From Pseudomonadota bacterium (GTDB lineage: Bacteria; Pseudomonadota; Alphaproteobacteria; Rickettsiales; Midichloriaceae), in contig JAFECK010000007.1 in NCBI GenBank assembly GCA_018242185.1, positions 1 to 40,151 of the forward strand: a DNA stretch of 40,151 bases, written 5' to 3'. A program made the position numbers and the translations under genes. Every line of letters starts with the position of its first letter. Positions within the stretch are counted from its first letter, which is position 1. This document shows, piece by piece, positions 16,333 to 24,544 of the stretch. Below the pieces are notes generated by a model that saw nothing but the letters and a program-made list of their open reading frames with translations, was not told the DNA's origin and searched no databases.

Positions 16333-18736
16333 CCCGCTCCTTTAACTTCTTCAAGAATTGTGGAATCCAGACCTTTGGATCATCTCCGTGTTTCTGGCGC
16401 ACTTCATCCAATATGCCAACGGTTTCCGCTCGACCAGAAAGTATGTTGACAACATCATTCATGCCGGACAGGTCTATCGTGGCTACTACAGCATCATTAC
16501 CTTGTTTGACTAGGAAGAATCTGGTACCTGGATCGGTGGTTCTGATAAGTTGATATTCTCGCTCGCTTAGCATGAATACTGTGCGGTAGGCGCTAGTAGC
16601 TTTTAGGTTAGGTAGAAATATCTGTGTTGCGGTTTGCTGAATTAATGTATCGCTAATGGCGCTTTTACTGGCATCTTCCACGCTTTGGGTAGCGAATACC
16701 ACAAAGGTATTAAGTTTACGCAATACTTTGAGCCAATCCTTGATCTTTGGTGCAAAAACAGGATTGTCAATTAATGCCCATGCTTCATCTAGCACTATCA
16801 TGCAAGGGGTGCCATCCAAAGATAGGTTGATACGGTGGAATATGTAAAGCAGAGCAGGACCTAGACTTGATTTGTCTTTCAGTAGTTCTGCCATTTCAAA
16901 GCCAAAAACGTTCGCTTTGCCAAAGTCTATGATATCCGTTTCATTGTCGAAAACGTTGGCATGAGACCCTTTGCTATGCCACATGGATAGCCTGCCAGCC
17001 AAGGTCCCCGGACCTTCAAGGCCAAAGAATGGGGCGATATTGCGCAGTCTCCTATCCTTCTGATCCAGTTTGTAATTACCGCTTATAGCTGAACTGATTA
17101 TGGAGACGTCTTCTGAATTCACTGTTTCGCCATTAGTGGACACTAGCTGTTTGAGCCAGTCCATTAAGAATGTGCGGTTTTCACCGGTATCTGGTAGCTG
17201 TAATGGGTTAAATCCACAAGGGCTACCAGGATTTATGATAGTGTAGTTTCCACCTAATGCGCGGATAAATATTTCAGCGCCGCGGTCTTTGTCAAAGAAA
17301 AATAACCTGCAGCGGAATTTTTGAGCCTGAGCGCAGAGGAAGTTCATCATCACGGTTTTACCGGCGCCAGTTGGCCCGATTATAGTAGTATGACCAACAT
17401 CACGTAAGTGGAAGTTGAAGTAATATGGTGTGCCAGAGGTGGTATCCAAAACTGTTACTGCATCGCCCCAATGATTGCCTTTTTTCTTCCCCAAGGGATA
17501 GTTATGCAATGAGTTAAACGCTGCAAGATTCAAGGTGTTTATGATCGCCTTACGTACTATAAAATCAAAATTCCCCGGTATTTGCCCCCAGAACGCAGGC
17601 TCCATATTTACTCTCTCGCGCACGCCAATACCACCAGTATCAGTTAGTTCCACTGCCGTTATAGATAGTATGTTTTCCAATTCCTTTACTGTATCTGCGA
17701 TACACATTATTGAGAGATGGTGATTGCCGAAGTTAATCTCACCGCTCATTGCTTTATCCAATGCTTCAGTGATCTCAACTACTTGGGAGATAGCTTTATC
17801 CTCGGATTGGATCATCCTATTTTGTTGGATCTGCATTTTATTGATCGCAGACTGTTTATTAATAAACTCGAAGGATTGAGATATTACAAACTCAAATGGC
17901 ATCTTTAGAAACGAATCCAACATTCCAGCCCAAGTTTTCGGTCCATATTCCTTAACACTTACTATGCCAGCGAATTTACTGTTTCCGTCCAAACCCTTGA
18001 TCTCAATAGCCTTGCGTCCGAAATAGAGGCGAGAGTTAACGACGTATTCGTTTATGTTATTGATGGGAACAAGCATATTTGCCCCGTGACCACCGTTCAC
18101 TATTCTGCTCATGAATTCGCCGATTTCAGAGAACGTTCCGTTTCTATTTCTGCGTACCCCTAATAATTTAGGGTTGTACTTGCGCACAGTGTTAGTTATC
18201 CTGTTCGCCGCTTCCTCCAGTTTTTCGTATGCTTCATTGAAAACACGCTTTTTAGCTGCCATTGCGCTGCCCTTATTGAACATGCTAAAGACATTTCCAA
18301 TCTGGGATAATAGGCTGGTTTTAACCGTAATCGCTATATATAACTCATTGGCAAAAGCTTTATAGTTGCGATTTTTCTCACACCACTTTGTGTCTAGGTA
18401 TTTGGCGAAGCCATCAGGCATATCTACGTTATTATAATCGCGAGGATAGGTTTCCTGCTGCCGTCTGATTATGTAAAAGTTCAGGCCTATATCAGCAGAC
18501 GCCATCCCCTTTAACATCTGATTACGTGCCATTTTTTCCATGTCCAACACATCATCATCAGCCGTTTCAAAAGAGAAGCCAGTTAACATAACTACCTTCA
18601 TCAGCTTGTCGTTAGAGGCTATAGTAGTGTCATCAAAATGATATTTAAATGGTATAAAGCCGCTAGCAGCATACTCCGTTTTAGAAATTATTTCGCGATC
18701 TAAGTGTTGTTTGAATATCTTTAGTAAATTGGGCAT
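16322..18736 (-). CDS. virB4: Type IV secretion ATPase VirB4
   Basis: VirB4 is the hexameric AAA+-like ATPase at the cytoplasmic base of the type IV secretion machine, needed for both assembly and substrate transfer. The N-terminal CagE/TrbE/VirB domain covers roughly residues 170-390. The C-terminal ATPase domain contains Walker A GPTGAGKT (454-461), Walker B MIVLDEAW (646-653) and a downstream FATQSVED segment. Length is 804 residues, typical of the family, with no disruption. It starts 9 bp after virB3 and its end overlaps virB6-1. The ribosome binding site is weak, which suggests translation coupled to virB3. Confidence 0.97.
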   Translation of the reverse strand: MPNLLKIFKQHLDREIISKTEYAASGFIPFKYHFDDTTIASNDKLMKVVMLTGFSFETADDDVLDMEKMARNQMLKGMASADIGLNFYIIRRQQETYPRDYNNVDMPDGFAKYLDTKWCEKNRNYKAFANELYIAITVKTSLLSQIGNVFSMFNKGSAMAAKKRVFNEAYEKLEEAANRITNTVRKYNPKLLGVRRNRNGTFSEIGEFMSRIVNGGHGANMLVPINNINEYVVNSRLYFGRKAIEIKGLDGNSKFAGIVSVKEYGPKTWAGMLDSFLKMPFEFVISQSFEFINKQSAINKMQIQQNRMIQSEDKAISQVVEITEALDKAMSGEINFGNHHLSIMCIADTVKELENILSITAVELTDTGGIGVRERVNMEPAFWGQIPGNFDFIVRKAIINTLNLAAFNSLHNYPLGKKKGNHWGDAVTVLDTTSGTPYYFNFHLRDVGHTTIIGPTGAGKTVMMNFLCAQAQKFRCRLFFFDKDRGAEIFIRALGGNYTIINPGSPCGFNPLQLPDTGENRTFLMDWLKQLVSTNGETVNSEDVSIISSAISGNYKLDQKDRRLRNIAPFFGLEGPGTLAGRLSMWHSKGSHANVFDNETDIIDFGKANVFGFEMAELLKDKSSLGPALLYIFHRINLSLDGTPCMIVLDEAWALIDNPVFAPKIKDWLKVLRKLNTFVVFATQSVEDASKSAISDTLIQQTATQIFLPNLKATSAYRTVFMLSEREYQLIRTTDPGTRFFLVKQGNDAVVATIDLSGMNDVVNILSGRAETVGILDEVRQKHGDDPKVWIPQFLKKLKERDET

Positions 18737-18745
18737 ATGGATAAC

Positions 18746-19036
18746 TTAAAACTGATCGTAACTGTTAGCGCCGTGGTAGAACCTGTTTTTACACCTAGAG
18801 CATTTTTCTGCTCTAACGCGGAAGAGTTCTATAAACAACGGTTCATTATTACATAGCATATATCCTATAAGGTGGATCGGTAACATCATCAGCAAGTATT
18901 TCACGTCAACCATTATTACGTAAGCCATCATACCTATCATAAGGTTGCTAACCGCAAACATATAACTCACCCCGAATATCATCGGGGGGCGAGTTAAACC
19001 CACGAATAGCGGATCCATTTTTAAACCATCAGCCAT
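18746..19036 (-). CDS. virB3: Type IV secretion inner-membrane protein VirB3
   Basis: VirB3 is a small inner-membrane protein that associates with VirB4. The sequence carries the family start MDPLFVGLTRPPMIFGV, followed by two close hydrophobic segments (about residues 18-55). The tail contains CSRCKNR, close to Rickettsiales VirB3 tails as I remember them. ATG 19036 is chosen because GAGGT lies five bases upstream; the frame extends to GTG 19048 without further support. Length is about 96 residues. It is the first gene of the operon, so its promoter should lie in 19037-19330. No clean -35/-10 pair stood out there on this strand. Confidence 0.93.
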   Translation of the reverse strand: MADGLKMDPLFVGLTRPPMIFGVSYMFAVSNLMIGMMAYVIMVDVKYLLMMLPIHLIGYMLCNNEPLFIELFRVRAEKCSRCKNRFYHGANSYDQF

Positions 19037-19330
19037 AAACCACCTCACATAAAACTTAGCATATTTCTAACTAATAGAGCAGTTTGAAACAAACATATAT
19101 TCATCTTACCGTCTGAATTCTGCTCAAGCAAGCTGCGTGTGTGTTATGCTAATAGAAATTTGCGTTTATACATATTAGAAGGAGACGAGCCGCAGGAAAA
19201 CTTGAGAGGTTTTTAAGGCGGCAAGGCAGGTTACCCGCTATACTAGGCTCTGGGATAAAAAGCGCATTATTTTAATGACTTTTTGGGTTTGTAGTATACA
19301 CTGACGAGATATGATAGATGGAGTACAGTA
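19037..19330. other. Divergent intergenic region between virB3 and the ImmA/IrrE gene
   Basis: About 290 bp without a gene. It must hold the promoters of both the secretion operon (-) and the toxin-antitoxin pair (+). I see AT-rich -10-like boxes (for example TATGAT at 19310-19315) but no well-spaced pair. A stem-loop is annotated separately at 19189-19222. AAGGAG at 19178-19183 is not followed by a nearby start codon. No tRNA or known RNA family was recognised. Confidence 0.5.
19189..19222 (+). other. Two-part stem-loop in the virB3/immA spacer
   Basis: GCCGC (19189-19193) pairs with GCGGC (19218-19222), and inside it AAAAC (19197-19201) pairs with GTTTT (19209-19213) around a 7-nt loop. 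The structure could form on either strand, so it may be a leader element, an operator or a small RNA. No known family was recognised. Confidence 0.3.
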
Positions 19331-20518
19331 ATGGAAAAGCAATTAATGCCTATCAATCCAGAGGTTTTACGCTGGGCACGCGAGTCTATAGGATATTCTC
19401 TAGAGGAAGTTTCCAGGAAACAGGGGTTGAAAAAATTTGGAGAATGGGAAAGGGGAGAAGTTTATCCTACTTATGCCCAATTAGAAAAAATATCTGTGGC
19501 GTTGCGCAGGCCTATAGCGGTATTCTTTTTTCCTGCGCCTCCAAAAGAAGCCACGGTAGAAAAAGCGCTGCGCTCTATATCGCCAGATGATGTTCACAAT
19601 TTATCGCCAGCGGTTAGATTGCTCTTTAGAAAAGCCCAAGCATTCCAAGTAAGCTTACGGGAATTGCATGCAAGAGAAGAAATGTTACAGACACGACGCA
19701 TTGCTTGGCTTAACCGTTTGCAAGGTGCAGATATGGCGAGAGTTGCTCACATGGTGAGAGAAGTTTTGGGAGTATCCCTAGAAGCCCAACACTCTTGGCC
19801 TACTAGCGAGGTAGCACTGAAAGAGTGGCGTGCTGCTCTGGCCCAACATGGTGTGTATGTATTTAAAGAAGCGTTCCGAGACGATAAAATTTCTGGCTTT
19901 TGTATATACGACGATCTTTATCCTATAATATTTATTAATAATTCCATGGAAAGTAACAGGCAAATTTTTACTATTTTCCATGAACTTGCTCATCTCCTTT
20001 TTAAGGATAGTTATCTTGATATTTTTGATCAGCGGTTTTGGGATATTGATTATGAGCAGTCTTCTCATACCGAAGCAAAATGCAATGAATTTGCTGGTGA
20101 GTTTTTAGTGCCAAAGCAAGCTTTTTCCCAGACGATAAATGCAGGAGAGATAGATGATGCTACGTTGGTAAAGTTATCTCTTCAATATAAGGTTAGCAAG
20201 GAAGTAATATTGCGAAGATTTTTAACGTGGAAACTCATAGATAGGGTTTTTTATACCAAAAAGTTGTCTGAATGGCGAGATGTGTGCGCAAGCAAACAGT
20301 ACAAAGAAAGAAAAACCAGCAATAAAGCTAAAGGAAATTACTATAATAGCAAGATGAGCTATCTAGGGGATGCCTACCTAGCTTTGGTGTTAAGAGAATA
20401 TCACCAAGGCAAAATCGATTTAGAAGAAGCCTCAGCCCATCTAGATATAAAAAGCAAAGCATTTGCGGTTGTTGAAGAGAAGTTTCTTAATAGGAAGGGG
20501 CATGATGTATATTTTTGA
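19331..20518 (+). CDS. XRE-family HTH / ImmA-IrrE metallopeptidase protein (probable antitoxin)
   Basis: The N-terminal 65 residues form an XRE-like helix-turn-helix with a recognition region near QGLKKFGEWERGE. The ImmA/IrrE (COG2856) zinc-peptidase domain follows, with HELAH at residues 217-221 and a downstream acidic EFAGEFLVP motif. The C-terminal ~60 residues form a separate helical segment. Fusions of this layout are predicted to be antitoxins or regulators that cleave or repress partners, and are often found with PIN-like toxins. The start is ATG 19331 with GGAG seven bases upstream. The DUF4411 gene overlaps its end by 17 bp, so the two are translated together. The gene is divergent from virB3. 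It may have arrived by transfer. Confidence 0.9.
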   Translation: MEKQLMPINPEVLRWARESIGYSLEEVSRKQGLKKFGEWERGEVYPTYAQLEKISVALRRPIAVFFFPAPPKEATVEKALRSISPDDVHNLSPAVRLLFRKAQAFQVSLRELHAREEMLQTRRIAWLNRLQGADMARVAHMVREVLGVSLEAQHSWPTSEVALKEWRAALAQHGVYVFKEAFRDDKISGFCIYDDLYPIIFINNSMESNRQIFTIFHELAHLLFKDSYLDIFDQRFWDIDYEQSSHTEAKCNEFAGEFLVPKQAFSQTINAGEIDDATLVKLSLQYKVSKEVILRRFLTWKLIDRVFYTKKLSEWRDVCASKQYKERKTSNKAKGNYYNSKMSYLGDAYLALVLREYHQGKIDLEEASAHLDIKSKAFAVVEEKFLNRKGHDVYF

Positions 20519-20966
20519 TACGGCTTCATTTGCGGATCTTTTTCGTTTTTACCCTAAACGCTTTCCTTCGTTGTGGAGAGAATTTAATTCTTTAGTTGAA
20601 GCCAGTAAAATAATATCGGTGAAAGAAGTATTAAAAGAGATAAAAGGTCGTAATGATTCATTATGCGAATGGGCTATAAAGAACTCCCAGCTATTTCAGG
20701 AACCCAGTACAGAAGAAGCTATATTCGTATCAGAGATATTTCAAGCCCCAAATTTCCAGCAATCTCTTGAAGCCAAGAAGCTTTTAAAAGGCGGGGCTTT
20801 CGCTGACCCTTTTGTTATTGCCAAAGCAAAAATACTGTCGGGCACAGTAGTGACACAAGAAAAGCTCAAGCCAAACTCTTCAAAAATACCTAATATATGC
20901 AGGCATTTTGGAGTTAAATGTATAGACCTAGAAGCATTGATGGAAGAAGAGGGTTGGGAGTTCTGA
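20502..20966 (+). CDS. DUF4411 family PIN-like protein (probable toxin)
   Basis: This 154-residue protein begins MMYIFDTASFADLF, the hallmark opening of DUF4411 PIN-like proteins. Acidic residues match the PIN nuclease pattern: the Asp of FDTAS near the N-terminus, the Glu of VKEVLKEI, and the Asp of FADPFVIAKA near residue 106. PIN toxins are usually Mg2+-dependent RNases. The start is ATG 20502 (or 20505), preceded by AGGAAGGGG. The longer frame from 20463 has no such site. It overlaps the XRE-ImmA gene, which supports a type II toxin-antitoxin operon. Activity has to be inferred; the sequence is intact. Confidence 0.85.
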   Translation: MMYIFDTASFADLFRFYPKRFPSLWREFNSLVEASKIISVKEVLKEIKGRNDSLCEWAIKNSQLFQEPSTEEAIFVSEIFQAPNFQQSLEAKKLLKGGAFADPFVIAKAKILSGTVVTQEKLKPNSSKIPNICRHFGVKCIDLEALMEEEGWEF

Positions 20967-21020
20967 TTGAGGGGACCCAAGTCTACGCCAGCTCTGCCAT
21001 AATAATATGGGATTTTGAGA

Positions 21021-21060
21021 TGAAATGAGAAGGGATGGGCAGAAACCTTGGCTCATTTCG
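21021..21060. terminator. Hairpin between convergent genes, possible bidirectional terminator
   Basis: GAAATGAG (21022-21029) followed by AAGG pairs with CCTT (21046-21049) and CTCATTTC (21052-21059), a 12-bp stem with a 2-nt bulge. It lies between the ends of the DUF4411 gene and tadA. There is no clear U-run on either side, so intrinsic termination is uncertain. Confidence 0.4.
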
Positions 21061-21065
21061 TTGTA

Positions 21066-21527
21066 TTATAACTTCTGCCTAAGGCCTTGAAAAAAATGGC
21101 TGACCAAGCCACCACATTCATCAGCCATAATCCCGCCATATACCGTCGGTCTATGATGGCAGGTGCTTTGCGAAAAGATTCTGGCGCCATGTTCAATAGC
21201 GCCGCTTTTTTCATCAAATGCGCCGAAGTAAAGATTGCGTATGCGGGCCCAAGATATGGCGCCGGCGCACATTGCGCAGGGTTCAAGAGTTACATAGAGA
21301 TCGCAATCGCTCAAATTGGGTGTGCCTAGCGCTATTGCCGCCTGTTTCAGCGCATTGATTTCAGCGTGTCCTGTAGGGTCGCATTTGTTAATTACGGTGT
21401 TATGCGCCACAGCTATAACGCGTTGGTTGTGTATTATCGCTGCGCCTACCGGCACTTCGCCCAGGTCGGCGGCTAGTCTAGCTTGTTCTAGCGCCCTATT
21501 CATATGGTTATCGAACATATTGGCCAT
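21066..21527 (-). CDS. tadA: tRNA-specific adenosine deaminase TadA
   Basis: TadA converts adenosine 34 to inosine in tRNA-Arg(ACG), letting one tRNA read three codons; the reaction is zinc-dependent and essential in most bacteria. The zinc and catalytic motifs are HAE (residues 54-56) and PCAMC (83-87). The family's CYGG-type downstream segment and a C-terminal amphipathic helix are also present. Length is 153 residues. It starts 3 bp after the nuoN stop with no clear Shine-Dalgarno sequence, so it may be translated by coupling. It appears to be the last gene of the nuoJKLMN transcript. Confidence 0.93.
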   Translation of the reverse strand: MANMFDNHMNRALEQARLAADLGEVPVGAAIIHNQRVIAVAHNTVINKCDPTGHAEINALKQAAIALGTPNLSDCDLYVTLEPCAMCAGAISWARIRNLYFGAFDEKSGAIEHGARIFSQSTCHHRPTVYGGIMADECGGLVSHFFQGLRQKL

Positions 21528-21530
21528 GAG

Positions 21531-23003
21531 TTAATTCAAAAACAGTGATGCTACTGCAGCTTCTGCTGCTGCTATTAGTGGCACTGGGATTGCCACATAT
21601 ACTATGTTAAGTGCGACGCAAATCCCTGCTACTATACGTATGGCAATAGGGTAATCAAAGTCCGCACGTTCTTTTGGCTCATCAAAATACATAACTTTTA
21701 TTATATATAGGTAGTAGTAAGCTGCGATAACGCTGGCTAATACAGCCGTTAATGCGAGGAAATACCATTCTTGTTTCACTGCCGCATAAAGTACATAAAA
21801 TTTAGCGAAAAAGCCAGCAAGAGGCGGAATGCCAGCCATGGAAAACATGATTACTGCAATGCTTGCCGCTAAATACGGATGAGAAGTGGCTAGTCCCGCA
21901 AATTTACGTATGTCTTCTTTATACTCGCCATCTTTCGTTAGCATCATAAGACACGAGAACGCGCCTAAAGACATCACCATATATATTGCTATATACATTA
22001 GCATGCCGCGCAAACCGTCTCCATCAACGCTTAAGAGACCAATAAGAGCAAAGCCCATGTGACCTATAGCGCTATATGCTAGTAAGCGTTTGATGTTATG
22101 TTGCACGATTGCGCCCAGAGCGCCGACCAACAGTGAGGCGACTGATAGGGCGCTAATCATCTGGGACCATTGTTCGGCATGATCGACAAATGCGCTGAAC
22201 AGAAAACGAGCCATTAAGCCAAGGGTAGCTACTTTTGGGACTACCGCGAAGAAGGCGGTAATAAACATTGGTGAACCTTGGTATACATCTGGTGTCCACA
22301 TATGGAAAGGTGCGGCAGATACTTTGAAGGCCAGCGCTGCAACCATGAACACTATGCCAATAATGAAAGCTGATGGTACGATCGTATCTTCAGCATCTAG
22401 ATCAGGAGAAGTGTTTAGGTAGTAATTGTTAATGCCAGTAAAATCCAGTGACCCAGAAAAACCATATACTATGGATGCACCGAACAAGAAGAAGCAAGAA
22501 GCTAATGCTCCTAATACAAAGTATTTTAAGCCAGCCTCGGAGGAGAGTATATCATCTCGCTTAGATGCAGCCATAATATATAAAGGCAGGCTAGAGAGCT
22601 CCAAAGCCATATAAAGAGATATGATGTTGTTACTGCTCACAAGTAGCATCATACCAGTCACAGAAAGCATCATTAGTACTAATGTTTCCGGGACTATAGA
22701 TTTATCATGTAAAGCAGCGGCTGGCAGCATAGCAATCATGCCAATAAACCCTAGTAAGATCGTGATTTTTAAGTAACTAGTATACGGAGAATAGACTAAG
22801 AAATTAGAGTTAAGGAAATAGTGGCTAACTTCCCCAAAGCATGAAATCAGCTGATAGGTCGCTACGATTACTGTGGCAAACGCAAAGCTGCTCAACATGC
22901 CCCATTTGGGTCTTGTGCTATAGCAAGAGAACAAAAGCAAAAGTATAGCACCAATTATTAGCGCTATTTCCGGCATTAGCAGTATCATATTATCCAGTTT
23001 CAT
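21531..23003 (-). CDS. nuoN: NADH-quinone oxidoreductase subunit N
   Basis: NuoN is one of the three antiporter-like proton-pumping subunits of respiratory complex I. It has about 490 residues and 13-14 membrane helices. The core of the antiporter-like domain is visible in FHMWTPDVYQGSPMFITAFF and GALGAIVQHNIKRLLAYSAIGHMGF. The conserved broken-helix lysines and the Glu of ALELSSLPLY are present. It lies between nuoM (20 bp upstream) and tadA (3 bp downstream). Confidence 0.96.
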   Translation of the reverse strand: MKLDNMILLMPEIALIIGAILLLLFSCYSTRPKWGMLSSFAFATVIVATYQLISCFGEVSHYFLNSNFLVYSPYTSYLKITILLGFIGMIAMLPAAALHDKSIVPETLVLMMLSVTGMMLLVSSNNIISLYMALELSSLPLYIMAASKRDDILSSEAGLKYFVLGALASCFFLFGASIVYGFSGSLDFTGINNYYLNTSPDLDAEDTIVPSAFIIGIVFMVAALAFKVSAAPFHMWTPDVYQGSPMFITAFFAVVPKVATLGLMARFLFSAFVDHAEQWSQMISALSVASLLVGALGAIVQHNIKRLLAYSAIGHMGFALIGLLSVDGDGLRGMLMYIAIYMVMSLGAFSCLMMLTKDGEYKEDIRKFAGLATSHPYLAASIAVIMFSMAGIPPLAGFFAKFYVLYAAVKQEWYFLALTAVLASVIAAYYYLYIIKVMYFDEPKERADFDYPIAIRIVAGICVALNIVYVAIPVPLIAAAEAAVASLFLN

Positions 23004-23023
23004 AATCAGTCAGTCCTAAAGAA

Positions 23024-24535
23024 TCATCGCATGCTTTTACCAGAAAGCTCAGCGATATTGAGCTGTTCCACTATTTGTTTGCTAAATGTTATGGTGTAAT
23101 TAGTGATGGTTTTCGGGTATATTCCTAAGAAGACCACCATAATTACTATAGGGTAAAAGCTCAAGCGTTCTATTGCGGTCAAATCCTTGATCTCAAGTAA
23201 TCGCTTATTACTGGTTGTGCCAAACATCACCCTTGCATAGAGCCATAGCATATATGCTGCGCCCAACACCATACCGGTAGCGAGCAACGCGCCGTAAATT
23301 TTCCCATATTCAAAGCTGGCTAGTAACACTAGGAATTCTCCTATAAAGCCAGAAGTTCCAGGCAAGCCAACAGAGGCTAGCATAAACACCATAAAGACAA
23401 ATGCGTAAGCAGGCATCATGTGTACTAAGCCGCCATAGAAGGCGATTTCTTTAGTGTGCATCCTATCGTATAGGACGCCAACACATAGGAAGAGTGCAGC
23501 TGAAACCAAGCCATGGCTAACCATTTGGAATATTGCTCCATCTACTCCTTGTTCTACCATAGTGAAGATACCAGCGGTGACAAACCCCATATGTGCTACA
23601 GAGGAATAGGCTATTAGTTTCTTCATATCGGTCTGCATTAACGCTATTAGAGATGTATATATTACTGCGATGATACTGAGCCAAAAGATAAACTCAGAGT
23701 AGCTGTTAGAAGCATGAGGTAGCATTGGCAAGGAGATGCGCAAGAATCCGTAACCACCCAGCTTTAACAGCACTCCAGCTAAGATCACTGAGCCTGCGGT
23801 AGGGGCCTGCACGTGGGCATCTGGCAACCATGTATGTACTGGCCACATCGGAATTTTTACAGCAAATGAGATGAAAAAGGCTAACCATAGCCATTGTTGC
23901 GCCTCTAATGAGAATGAGGGTAATGTGCTGTTGAGTGTATGCATGTCAGTGGTGCCGACTGTGAAGTATATGTATAAAATCGCAAGCAGCATAAATACTG
24001 ATCCCCAGAGTGTGTATAGGAAGAACTTGAATGCCGCATAGAAGCGCTCTTCACCGCCCCAAACACCTATGATAAGAAACATTGGTATTAAGCCTGCTTC
24101 AAAAAAGAGATAAAACAGTAATAGGTCGCTAGCGCAGAATACCCCTATGATCAATGATTCTAGCAGTAGGAAGCACATCATGTATTGGCTGATTCGCTTT
24201 TTGATTGGGTGCCAACTAGTTAATATACAAATGGGCATGAGAAAGGTAGTCAGCAGTATTAGGGCCAGTGATAGGCCATCTATGCCGAGAGAATAGGCTA
24301 TGCCATACCCTTTAATCCAATCGTGATGTTCAGTAAATTGAAGATCAAGGCTGCTGGGGTTAAAATATGGTACCAACAATAAGGATAAGAGGAAGGTGAG
24401 TATAGTGGTCGATAATGCTATATTCTTAGCATAAATGTCACGTTTTTTTACCTTCAATAGCCCGCTCACAATGATGAGCAGCATGCCAAATAATGGTAGC
24501 AGTATTAGAGTAGTTAGAATCGGAAAATTAAACAT
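23024..24535 (-). CDS. nuoM: NADH-quinone oxidoreductase subunit M
   Basis: NuoM is an antiporter-like subunit of complex I. It has about 503 residues and some 14 membrane helices. The signature is VHTWLPDAHVQAPTAGSVI, followed by QTDMKKLIAYSSVAHMGFV. The conserved Glu in FFEAGLIPMF marks the proton channel. It starts 9 bp after nuoL and is intact. Confidence 0.97.
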   Translation of the reverse strand: MFNFPILTTLILLPLFGMLLIIVSGLLKVKKRDIYAKNIALSTTILTFLLSLLLVPYFNPSSLDLQFTEHHDWIKGYGIAYSLGIDGLSLALILLTTFLMPICILTSWHPIKKRISQYMMCFLLLESLIIGVFCASDLLLFYLFFEAGLIPMFLIIGVWGGEERFYAAFKFFLYTLWGSVFMLLAILYIYFTVGTTDMHTLNSTLPSFSLEAQQWLWLAFFISFAVKIPMWPVHTWLPDAHVQAPTAGSVILAGVLLKLGGYGFLRISLPMLPHASNSYSEFIFWLSIIAVIYTSLIALMQTDMKKLIAYSSVAHMGFVTAGIFTMVEQGVDGAIFQMVSHGLVSAALFLCVGVLYDRMHTKEIAFYGGLVHMMPAYAFVFMVFMLASVGLPGTSGFIGEFLVLLASFEYGKIYGALLATGMVLGAAYMLWLYARVMFGTTSNKRLLEIKDLTAIERLSFYPIVIMVVFLGIYPKTITNYTITFSKQIVEQLNIAELSGKSMR

Positions 24536-24544
24536 AATGCATCA

